This document shows positions 1-13,374 of a stretch of 64,000 nucleotides of DNA, piece after piece. Each line of letters starts with the position of its first letter. The stretch's first letter is position 1. The stretch comes from Triplophysa rosa (taxonomy: Eukaryota > Chordata > Actinopteri > Cypriniformes > Nemacheilidae): assembly GCF_024868665.1 (NCBI RefSeq), contig NC_079892.1, positions 3,140,857-3,204,856 on the forward strand, written 5' to 3'. The notes under the pieces are model-generated. The model was not told where the DNA came from. It worked only from the letters and a program-made list of their open reading frames with translations, and ran no database searches. Made by a program: the position numbers and the translations under genes.

Positions 1-10
1 GGCAATAAAG

Positions 11-227
11 CTCTTCTGATTCTGATTCTGATTCTGATTCTGATTCTGATTCTGACAGTCCCGAGCCAGCCGGCAATTCCTTTAATCCAGACCAGAGTCG
101 GTCCAAGGGTTCAGATACTTCAAATGTTTCAAATTTGGGGAAACGGCAATCTCCGCCCCTCTTATTCAAAAATAAATCCTCAGTCACTCGAGGGGAAAGA
201 AGTGAATTCTTTGTGCTCGCAGGATAA
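11..227 (+). CDS. Terminal exon of an unidentified gene with a Ser-Asp repeat (5' part outside the window)
   Basis: Reading from position 12 (TCT) in frame 3 gives Ser-Ser, then a run of about seven Ser-Asp pairs, then a polar tail with PEPAGNSFNPDQSRSK and GERSEFFVLAG, and a TAA stop at 225-227. The frame is closed upstream by TAA at 6-8, so the exon must start after it; AG at 9-10 is the only visible acceptor and its context is weak. An AATAAA at 375-380, about 150 bases after the stop, fits a 3' end. Frame 1 is also open to 321, but it reads the repeat as Leu-Ile and looks less protein-like. I do not recognise the family; acidic Ser-Asp tracts are common in nuclear and scaffold proteins and are not diagnostic. 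The choice of frame is an inference. Confidence 0.4.
16..56 (+). repeat. Hexanucleotide tandem repeat (TCTGAT)n inside an exon
   Basis: About seven near-perfect copies of a 6-base unit encode Ser-Asp pairs in the proposed reading frame. Unit length is a multiple of three, so copy-number changes would keep the frame. Confidence 0.85.
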
Positions 228-374
228 ACTGCACACATGTAGTGAAGGATTTTTACGATTGTGTGAAGAATACTTTTCAAACGAAGGACAGATTGAGTCC
301 TGGAGAAAGTTTAATAGTTAAAAAGTTTAAGAGACAGAAAGAAAGAGAGAGAGAACAAAATTAACTCAGAGTTC

Positions 375-380
375 AATAAA
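375..380 (+). terminator. Polyadenylation signal AATAAA for the 5' edge gene
   Basis: AATAAA lies about 150 bases after the proposed stop and is followed by an AT-rich stretch. It supports the end of a plus-strand transcript here. Confidence 0.45.
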
Positions 381-4390
<4,010 letters not shown>

Positions 4391-7300
4391 TCACATTTTT
4401 TGGAGGTTAACAACTGTTGATAACACAAACTTGGTGAATGCCTGAAACGTCGTGGGGTGGCCAACTGGATCTATAAATAAAAAGAGAAATTTAACATCAC
4501 ATTACATACATATATACACTCACCTAAAGGATTATTAGGAACACCTGTTCAATTTCTCATTAATGCAATTATCTAATCAACCAATCACATGGCAGTTGCT
4601 TCAATGCATTTAGGGGTGTGGTCCTGGTCAAGACAATCTCCTGAACTCCAAACTGAATGTCAGAATGGGAAAGAAAGGTGATTTAAGCAATTTTGAGCGT
4701 GGCATGGTTGTTGGTGCCAGACGGGCCGGTCTGAGTATTTCACAATCTGCTCAGTTACTGGGATTTTCACGCACAACCATTTCTAGGGTTTACAAAGAAT
4801 GGTGTGAAAAGGGAAAAACATCCAGTATGCGGCAGTCCTGTGGGCGAAAATGCCTTGTTGATGCTAGAGGTCAGAGGAGAATGGGCCGACTGATTCAAGC
4901 TGATAGAAGAGCAACTTTGACTGAAATAACCACTCGTTACAACCGAGGTATGCAGCAAAGCATTTGTGAAGCCACAACACGCACAACTTTGAGGCAGATG
5001 GGCTACAACAGCAGAAGACCCCACCGGGTACCACTCATCTCCACTACAAATAGGAAAAAGAGGCTACAATTTGCACGAGCTCACCAAAATTGGACAGTTG
5101 AAGACTGGAAAAATGTTGCCTGGTCTGATGAGTCTCGATTTCTGTTGAGACATTCAAATGGTAGAGTCAGAATTTGGCGTAAACAGAATGAGAACATGGA
5201 TCCATCATGCCTTGTTACCACTGTGCAGGCTGGTGGTGGTGGTGTAATGGTGTGGGGGATGTTTTCTTGGCACACTTTAGGCCCCTTAGTGCCAATTGGG
5301 CATCGTTTAAATGCCACGGCCTACCTGAGCATTGTTTCTGACCATGTCCATCCCTTTATGACCACCATGTACCCATCCTCTAATGGCTACTTCCAGCAGG
5401 ATAATGCACCATGTCACAAAGCTCGAATCATTTCAAATTGGTTTCTTGAACATGACAATGAGTTCACTGTACTAGAATGGCCCCCACAGTCACCAGATCT
5501 CAACCCGATAGAACATCTTTGGGATGTGGTGGAACGGGAGCTTCGTGCCCTGGATGTGCATCCCACAAATCTCCATCAACTGCAAGATGCTATCCTATCA
5601 ATATGGGCCAACATTTCTAAAGAATGCTTTCAGCACCTTGTTGAATCAATGCCACGTAGAATTAAGGCAGTTCTGAAGGCGAAAGGGGGTCAAACACCGT
5701 ATTAGTATGGTGTTCCTAATAATCCTTTAGGTGAGTGTATATATATACAGTATATATGCGTATGTATGTAATAAAGACAAAACAAAACAAAACCACGAGG
5801 GGGTAACATAACAAAACAAGGGAGTGTAATAACAAGACAAGACAGGACTAAGAAGACTAACTACACCTACACAAGAACTACAGTTAACACTTGACATAAT
5901 TTACAAAATGTCTACGCTAGACTAAACTTGACAAGACGCAGGAACTTACACCGCATGAATCAAAATGAACCAGCACAGGACAGAAAACACAAGGGCATTA
6001 TAAAGGGATCAAATCGAGAGGGAACAGGTGAAGGGCATGAAACAATAAACGAGCAATAGCGAGGAGGCGAGATGGCGGGAACAGACCGGAGAGGGTGTAT
6101 GGAAGGCCATAAGAGCCAAAATTACCCCTCTCCACATGAAACATGGGGTTCTGTCATGATCCTGCCACTAGACCACGAGAAACATGACATGATGCGGCAG
6201 AACCATGACATATGTTATAGCAACATTGCTCGAGTTGGAGTGTGATATGACTCTATATCAGCATGGCTGTTAGGCCAGGGGCACGAGGCCGGAGTTGTAC
6301 ATACAAATGATATCAATTTACAGACCGTAATTTTTCAATAGCAACTCCACCATTAAATCCATTGTCCCCTTTTCTTTGTCGTCGAAGTCAGAATTTCCAA
6401 ACATCATAAGCTTGGTGATTTTCACGATAACACTGGAGGGGTCAAGTAGATCTTCTAATGAAAAGGATAACATGATTTTCATTAACTAAATATTTATCAA
6501 TGTATATTTATAAACATTCAAAAAAATATTTTGTATATGTAAATAACTTTTTGTAACATACTGTAGCCCTTTTGTAGTGGTTTGCTGTGGCGGAAAAAAG
6601 ACTTATTTAAAAACATTTTTGTAAAAAACTTTTATACATACTGTTGTGGTTTTCCCAATGTATGCTGTAGAGCAGTGGTCACCAACCCTGTTCCTGGAGA
6701 TCGACCGTCCTGCAGACTGCAGCTCCAACCTTGCTTCAGCACACCTGTCTGTAATTATCAAGCAAACCTGAACACCTTGATTAGATAGTTCAGGTGTGTT
6801 TGATTGCGGTTAGAGCCAAAATCTTCAGGACGGTAGATCTCCAGGAGCAGGGTTGGTGACCACTGCTGTAGAGGGAAAAAAATTCATGTTATCTAAGCCT
6901 ATGTGTGATGTGTATTAATGCATGTCTGTTTTAAAATGAAAGTGTTATGTGCCTACCCCAGTAGTCTGAGTGCAAAATGCACACAGTTATTTGTCAACAT
7001 TGTAGTTCAATTCAATTCAATTCAATTTTATTTATATAGCGCTTTTCACAATGTGCAGTGTTCCAAAGCAGCTTTACAGGAGCAAATAAGAAAAACACAG
7101 AAAGGTAAAACACAGCACAGTGCATGGTGTTTATAGACCAAGCTAGATCATTATAATAAATAATATCTAATAAATAAATGAATAAATAAATAAATAAATG
7201 CAGTCTCCCGGTGAGCAAGCCAACACTGCACTGCTCTGCTGTGGCGAGGAACCCAAACTCCAATGATGAATAATGGAGAAAAAAAAACCTCGGGAGAAAC

Positions 7301-7891
7301 CAGGCTCAGCCGGGAGTGCCAGATCTCCTCTGACGTGTCATAGCTGCACTCAGTGACCCCGACCAAAGCCACCGAGCAACGTCCACGAAGAACAGGGAGA
7401 GCCCACGTGCCGCGACCCAGGAAGCCCCACCCGCCGAAACCGTGCAGGTCCAACCCGGTCCCATTCCGCGATCAACAACAGACAACAGAGGAACAACCAG
7501 GGAAAAGTAGTAATGGCATAATTAACTTTATTCCTCTGTTGTCCGACATCGACCACAAAACAAGACCAACCAGACCAGACCCACACAGTCCCAACAAATG
7601 AAACGCCCCGAACCACAACCAACAAGCCCCCCCACTCCCTACAACACCCACCCAGCTACCTCCAATCAAAGTCCAATCCTCAGAGTTCATTGCCTTCTTT
7701 ACAATGTCAGGAAAGTTTTTACTACTGCAAGCTACAGAAGTATTTACTATTTATTCTATAAACTGTTTTAAATTTACACTATAAACAACAGGAAGGGTTG
7801 ACCTTAAGACTTTAGATATGATAATTGATAATTTTCCATAATAGTCAGAGACAGATACAAAAATTGAGGAAAAAATCATGACAATTTGTAA
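4391..7891 (-). CDS. Unidentified minus-strand multi-exon gene (3' part), interrupted by a Tc1/mariner element in its last intron
   Basis: Four consecutive exons on the minus strand join in frame: 7891-7803, 7724-7660, 6454-6326 and 4470-4391, with AG acceptors, GT donors and matching phases (0/2, 2/1, 1/1 after the partial codon, then stop TGA at 4393-4391). Readable parts include YYGKLSIIISKVL, NFPDIVKKAMNSEDWTLIG, DLLDPSSVIVKITKLMMFG, KGTMDLMVELLLKNY and HPTTFQAFTKFVLSTVVNL, about 120 residues, probably helical and amphipathic. Two further phase-0 candidates lie upstream: 8602-8570 (AKRAALKCIFE) and 8808-8761 (IVPEFLILYSKKLTMQ). I could not find the first exon and do not recognise the family. 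Some splice sites are weak (the donor at 6325 is GTCTGT and the acceptor before 7891 has a poor pyrimidine tract). Repeats fill two introns. It could be a real rapidly evolving gene or a decaying one. Confidence 0.4.
4517..5737 (+). mobile_element. Complete Tc1/mariner-type transposon, DD36E group (Incomer-like)
   Basis: The 1,221-bp element starts CACTCACCTAAAGGATTATT and ends with the exact reverse complement; the two terminal inverted repeats (4517-4545 and 5709-5737) match over 29 bases without mismatch. It is flanked on both sides by TA, the usual target duplication of this superfamily. It carries one uninterrupted transposase frame. Spacing between the second Asp and the Glu of the catalytic triad is 36 residues, as in the DD36E (Incomer) group, not the 34 of classical Tc1. 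It lies between two exons of the candidate minus-strand gene. Intact ends and frame suggest recent insertion, possibly an active copy. Confidence 0.93.
4665..5705 (+). CDS. Tc1/mariner transposase, 346 residues, intact
   Basis: The protein binds the element's inverted repeats and catalyses cut-and-paste transposition. The N-terminal half (about residues 1-115) contains two helix-turn-helix parts (LSISQSAQLLGFSRTTISRV; later RRATLTEIT). The DDE domain follows: first Asp in WSDESRF (D155), second in YFQQDNAPCH (D246), and Glu in PDLNPIEHLWD (E283), 36 residues after D246. The glycine-rich GGGGVMVWGMF typical of Tc1 transposases is at about 190-200. The length of 346 is normal for the family. 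There is no frameshift or internal stop, so the product could be functional. The start ATG lies 148 bases inside the left end. Confidence 0.95.
   Translation: MGKKGDLSNFERGMVVGARRAGLSISQSAQLLGFSRTTISRVYKEWCEKGKTSSMRQSCGRKCLVDARGQRRMGRLIQADRRATLTEITTRYNRGMQQSICEATTRTTLRQMGYNSRRPHRVPLISTTNRKKRLQFARAHQNWTVEDWKNVAWSDESRFLLRHSNGRVRIWRKQNENMDPSCLVTTVQAGGGGVMVWGMFSWHTLGPLVPIGHRLNATAYLSIVSDHVHPFMTTMYPSSNGYFQQDNAPCHKARIISNWFLEHDNEFTVLEWPPQSPDLNPIEHLWDVVERELRALDVHPTNLHQLQDAILSIWANISKECFQHLVESMPRRIKAVLKAKGGQTPY
5738..6317. other. Intronic or intergenic stretch with dispersed-repeat character
   Basis: Right of the transposon is an ACAAAACAAGAC-rich stretch followed by a segment with CTGTCATGATCCTGCCACT and a second GGCAGAACCATGAC, reminiscent of multi-copy teleost repeats. 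No exon was recognised. Confidence 0.35.
6673..6865 (+). mobile_element. hAT-type MITE, 193 bp, with 8-bp target duplication
   Basis: The element begins CAGTGGTCACCAACCCTG and ends with its reverse complement; the inverted repeats extend about 40 bases with two mismatches. It is flanked by the same 8 bases, CTGTAGAG, at 6665-6672 and 6866-6873. CAGTGG ends plus 8-bp duplication are typical of hAT elements. It has no coding capacity and would be moved by a transposase in trans. Confidence 0.9.
7008..7655 (+). repeat. Dispersed teleost repeat starting with CAATTCAATTTTATTTATATAGCGC
   Basis: The segment opens with several TTCAA units and the motif TTTATTTATATAGCGCTTTT, which I know as a highly repeated sequence in teleost genomes. 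It contains CTCGGGAGAAACCAGGCTCA, also familiar from fish repeats. A short (AAAT)n-like run lies at about 7167-7198. Its 3' limit near exon 7724-7660 of the minus-strand candidate is uncertain. Confidence 0.6.
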
Positions 7892-9436
7892 CTGACAATT
7901 CACACAGAATTTGAATACCAATGTGTCTGTGGGAAAGTATTCATGTTAATTAGAACAGGAGAAGTAAAACAGAAAGTAAAACTTGTGTGAAACACCCACT
8001 GAAATGCACTGGGGTAGACACTATATAACCCGACAAAAAAGTCCCTTTACATTGTGACAGACGCTTAAGAAAAACGTTGCTTCTTCTAGGTAATTTCCTT
8101 TTGTTTTAATTTAAAGTTCTTCCTATTTAATGCTAAATATACACCTCTTGCTTCTACATTAAATAATTTAAAAATGCACTGACTATATAATGTGTATTTT
8201 AAAAAAGTATTACAGTACTTTTTATGTAGGTTTATACAAAAGTTAGAAATTTATCAGCATTATTTGTGGCATAATGTTACTAGAGAGAATTTTGAATGGT
8301 TCACAATGAATACAGTTACATTTAAAATTGAATTTTTATATTATAGTTTGAAAATGACCCACTGGGGTAAACTTTAACTGCATACTCCACTCAAAAACAA
8401 GCAACAACTTCCCTTTAATGCACTGAAGAACAAAGTTCACAAATTGTATTAGATACTGTAAGAAACTGAGTGAAAATTATGATTTTTGCAGAGTGATTAA
8501 AAGCTGCATTGCTCATTGTCAAGGTAATTTTCTTGAATTTAAAACAGCCTTGATAAATCTAACCATTACCTCAAAAATACATTTTAGGGCTGCTCTCTTG
8601 GCCTGCATAAGGACATATGCTCATACTATAGATAACACAGAACTATATATTGTCAAATGTCCATGACTGAGAAAAGTCTCCTTGAACTTTTCTGTAGATT
8701 TCTGTAAAGTCATAACTGACACATAAAGTCATAGTTTCAAAAGTGTTAAGATGTTGTTACCTGCATAGTCAGTTTCTTACTGTAGAGTATAAGGAATTCG
8801 GGAACAATCTAGATTATTTCTGCGGCCAGTTAATTTCCCTTTTTTTAGTTGGTCCTGATTTTACAAGTGGTAAATTTCCATAGTTTCCGCATAACTTGCT
8901 CTTTCACTTTCAGTTCTGAAGTTGCAGTCAGAAGTATTTCTCTTTATTTCATTTGGCTAATATTTGTAATGAGGAAATTACAGTAGGCACATCAGAAGTG
9001 TCTAGCAATATGCTAATTACAATAAGAAAAATATGTTGACAATGATAAACGTCTATTTATTCGGTCCTCTTAATCACTTTATAAGCTGACAAAATGCAAA
9101 ATGTTTACAGAATCATACTTGTTAAACAATGTTATAATAAATTAACACCACTGGTACACAAATGGTTTTAACTGCATAAACTGCTGTAGCTACTTTATTA
9201 TGTTCAGGCCCAGATCTATAGGCGTGTGTTCTTCTCATAACTTCTGTCTGCCTTTCTCTCCCATATAGTCTCTCCTGTCTCTCACTCCTGTCTTGTCAAA
9301 TAAAGCCATAAAATGTCAAAACAAACATTTTAACATAGCTAGTTTAAGCAGTGAGGGGTTTATAACTTACAGGAAATTAAATAAATAGCTTTGAACATGT
9401 TTTTGATCTGCAGTATTCTTCATTTTAGGTGTAAAG

Positions 9437-10763
9437 ATGAAATGGAAAGAAATTCAGTTCTTAATGAGCGGCACAGACAGAAGCTATCAGCTGATCAAAA
9501 AATGTGATGCCCCATGTGACGATGACATAAAAAATGCAATTTATAGGCTCAGAACAGGAGACCTAATCCTGAGAAAAATTGAGAGCTTTGTGTCCTTATT
9601 TTATCATGTTGGATTGTACGACGGCAGACGAGTCATTGAGTTTTCAGGTAAAATCTCTCGGATCAATTGTCTGAACATACTCCAGGGAGAACTTTTAGAT
9701 TGTCCAATCAGAAACCGTTAACTGTTCCAAAGACTTGTTCGAAACTAAGTTAACAAAGTTTTCATAGTTGCTGCACCTAAGCTTTGAAATAGCTTACCAG
9801 ATATTATTAAAACTGCTCCCACACTACATGACATTAAATATAATTTAAAAACAGACAATTTCTATTAATTTATAATCAAATTTGATCTAATGTAAATAAT
9901 TTTTTTCACTATTTTATTATTAATTTAAATGATTAGTCCTTGTTTATTATTTATTATACAGCAAACTGAACAACAAGTGCTGTTTTCAATTGTGCTATAT
10001 AACTAATACTGACATTATTTGCATTATATCCCTTTTACAGCCCCTTCAAATGCAACGTTTTGTACTGTTTCCACAAGTTATTCATCATCAGGTGAGAATG
10101 GCTCAGTGAGCATGAGAAGTGTGAGGAACTTCATTGGACAACAGCCATACCGCATCCTCCGTATACGGACTGCCATCCCGAAAAACTTCTCTGAAGATGT
10201 TGATAATGCCATGGATTATGCTGGAATTTACCAACCTTTGACAAATAACTGCTTGCATTTTGCACTGAGATTGCTTGGGGTAGGCAAATGACAGTTTACT
10301 TATTTTGTCATGCTTATAAAGGTATTAAATAAGTACTAACTCAGATTTAATTAATCATGTTTATTCTTCTATGCAGTTTTCATGCAGGGCTATTCCAAAT
10401 AGGTATGTCACAATATTCATGTTGTTCATTTAGTTTATGTTTAATGTTGAAAACAGAAAATCGTTTCAATTAAACATTTACATTTTAAATAAACGGTAGT
10501 TAAGATACTTGAAATATCTAACTCTTGTATTTTCTATTCTCCAGCCTGCAAAATGAAACAGGTCAGGTCATTTTCTGTATAACATACTTGTATCGTAATA
10601 AATCTGTTAAATAAAAGATTTTGGATTTCTGACAACAGAAACGATGGGTGGGGAGCTGTAATATTACCACTTACAATAATCCTTTTTTCATTTTACTTCA
10701 GAAGAATGCAACATGGCAGAGGGAGAAACCATTAATTTAACAACAAGATGCGAAAGAGAATGA
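9437..10763 (+). CDS. LRAT/NlpC-P60-like thiol enzyme, copy A (184 residues, 5 exons)
   Basis: Exons by splice sites and phase: 9437-9647, 10041-10279, 10377-10402 (26 nt), 10545-10561 (17 nt), 10702-10763, giving 184 residues. The domain resembles LRAT and PLAAT/HRASLS proteins, which transfer or hydrolyse acyl groups on lipids through a Cys nucleophile. Visible motifs are RTGDLILRK (39-47), YHVGLYDG with candidate His57, VIEFS with Glu68 where PLAAT and LRAT carry a second His, and NNCLHFALRLLG with candidate nucleophile Cys141. The C-terminus is polar and lacks the hydrophobic anchor usual for several PLAATs. AATAAA is at 10969-10974. The start ATG follows a possible acceptor (TTTTAG at 9424-9429), so 5' exons may exist. 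The nearest relative is copy B. Substrate unknown. Confidence 0.75.
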
Positions 10764-13067
10764 CACAAACAAACAGCATCAGAAAGAATGATTGATATTA
10801 AAGAAAATCTGACTTTTGAAATAAGTTCAGTTATTGCCAGGTGATTTAAAAAAGTTTGTTGATCAGTGAATCAAATATATCAGAAAACAATTCACTTAAA
10901 ATAGCAACTGAATAATCAGATTTTCAAATTACAAAGTGATTTTATGTATAATGGAGTAATATCAACTCAATAAAAGCATTTAAATGAACACTATACTGCT
11001 TTCTGTAAATTACACAGTATTTAACTGTAATATCAACTGTATTTTTACTGTAAAACAGTTGTATAGTATGTTACTGTGTGTTACTGATGCATTGTGGGAA
11101 ATATCCTTTTGGCACCATTAAAATACAGTAATTTTACAGTAAATCAAACTACAGTAAAAAATGAGCGGGAAATCTGACCAATCACAGAAAGGCATTGATG
11201 TCCCGATGGGAGAAAGAAGAAAACCAAGACAAGACACAGATGCAAGAACCTGACAGGTGCATAGGTGTGTACCAATATTCCTGTTTTTTCTTAACATATT
11301 TGATATTTTTTGGTTTTCTAAGTTCATTTTAAAAAAGGGGGAGTCACTTTACCTCGCGCTATTACCTCACGCTTATGGTGTAACGTTACATAGGCGCGCA
11401 TATACGTAACTTTGAGAGCTTTGTGATGGAACCCCGTTTGTGGACTGTAGCAAACTCAGCTGTCTGTGCAAAAATAGTTGTTTATTTTCTTAGACCATTT
11501 GACCCTATCTGAATGAACAGAAACAGGTCTCTGTCTTGGGTTTGACTGCGTTGGGAGCAGGTGAGTGTTCCTATGAACTTTTAGACAACAAAACGAGCTA
11601 TTGTGGGTTTAGTTTTGAGTCAGTAGTTTCGTTGTGATTTGTATTCTCTATCGCTTGATGTTAACTTGTTACCTATGGGGTGTGGTTTATGCATCTGCAT
11701 TGTAAACTAGACGTGACGATCACTAAACATGACGGTCACAGAATTTGTTGTAACACCAGATTTTTATCTTTATGTACACAATAATAGTCTTTTACGTTGT
11801 AATCCATTGATTTTTTATATTTGGCATGTTTGTGTGCTGCTGCGCTTCCCTCTGTGTAATAAGTAAAGTGAAAGCGCATTGTGGACCCGCCCAGAGGCGC
11901 ATTTTCTACTAACGTGCTCTTTAAATAACAAAAAATACATATTGCGCCGTTGACTTAAAACCAGGGGCAATGAGAACGGCGTCGGGCTGAAACTGCAAAA
12001 ACACTTGCGCTGCTTAAATGTATTGTTATATGTAGGAATGAAGTCAATGAACATTTACCAAAATTGATTAATGCTGTAAAGGAGGTGTTTTTCTTTTTAA
12101 GTTTATGTAATTAATGCAAAAGGTAACAGATACAATCTTAAAAAAGAAAGTGCTATTTTTGCAATTTGTCATTGGTTTGATTTATTTAAATCATAACATT
12201 AAGAAAAAAACAGCAACAGTTTCATATTACATTTCATATACATCTGTTATGATAACATAAATGAACAAAATCACAAAATTCACAAACCTAAATCATCCTT
12301 AAACTGCAAAGCATATTTCCGGTGTCTATGTACAACAAATCATTGTATGCTGTGCAGCCCCTGTAAACTCATGGGACTGCTTGCCACATCCTGTGCTGTG
12401 GACCGTTTTGTCTACTTTCTTTTCTTTGAAACATGAAAGACCTTGCAAGAATCAGGTCATGTAAAGTATGTAAGGTAGATTAAAGCAGGCATCTATTGTT
12501 TCAAGTGTTAAAAGGCTATGCTAAGTGGAATACACTGTAGGGCCATTAGTTCTCTCTATTCTTCTCTATTCAAATATGTCTCATGCTGTCAGTGATGACA
12601 TGTTCCTGACATATTTCACTGATCACAGTACAACACTGTAACAGCTTTCATTGACCACCTCAAACAAACTCAAAACATTAAAATGTCTTCTACTGGATAA
12701 AAAGGACTTTAATCTTAATCTTTAACTTTGACTTCACCTTTTTTCTTTATAGCCTCAATAAAAACTGACCTGCATATATAACAGCTATAGTTAATACAGT
12801 GATAAGGCATCACAAATGGCAATAGATCACACATAAAGTAAGTGTTATCATACAGTATATAGCTATGAGACACAACAGGTATCGCGCAGGTGCAGCCCAG
12901 CAAAACAGGTACTTTGACCTTTTTATGAAAACTGAGGACTAAGATGGACTTGCATCAATAGTATCTATGGGCAATAAATTCACAGTTAGAAATGATGTCT
13001 CCTCCTGTCTCGTCATGTAATGCCTATTGTGGTTATGCCCACCGAAAAGTATTGACTTTAACTGCAG
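10764..13067. other. Spacer between the two LRAT-like genes
   Basis: Contains the polyadenylation signal of copy A (10969-10974) and an ACAGTAA/TTACTGTAA-rich AT stretch at about 11000-11160, probably an old repeat. No coding exon is supported. A 17-base word, GCCACATCCTGTGCTGT, at 12383-12399 also occurs at 3973-3989. Confidence 0.45.
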
Positions 13068-13374
13068 ATTCCAGCAAAGAACAACTGACCTTTACTGAGT
13101 TACGGAAACTTTATTGTCACAGCTTGTTTGCTTCACCACAAGGTAATTTTAATCTAAATCTAATGCTGTTAAAATGATTCTTTTATTCAGTCAAACTTGT
13201 ATTGAAATATATAAAAGAACGAATTATTAATATTTTAAAATAACAAGTTTCGTGAACAACAGTGAACAGCTAAATCAGACATTTTTACAATAAATGAGAG
13301 ACAAGTCTACACTTAATTTAATGTATATGTATAATGTAACTCATTATAGTAATGTAAGTAAATTGTAATGTAAA

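Noticed and set aside
124..321. Frame-1 open reading frame of 65 codons at the left edge
   Set aside because: It overlaps the more protein-like Ser-Asp frame, which has its own stop and a nearby AATAAA; its hydrophobic Leu-Ile run upstream is a simple reading of the repeat.
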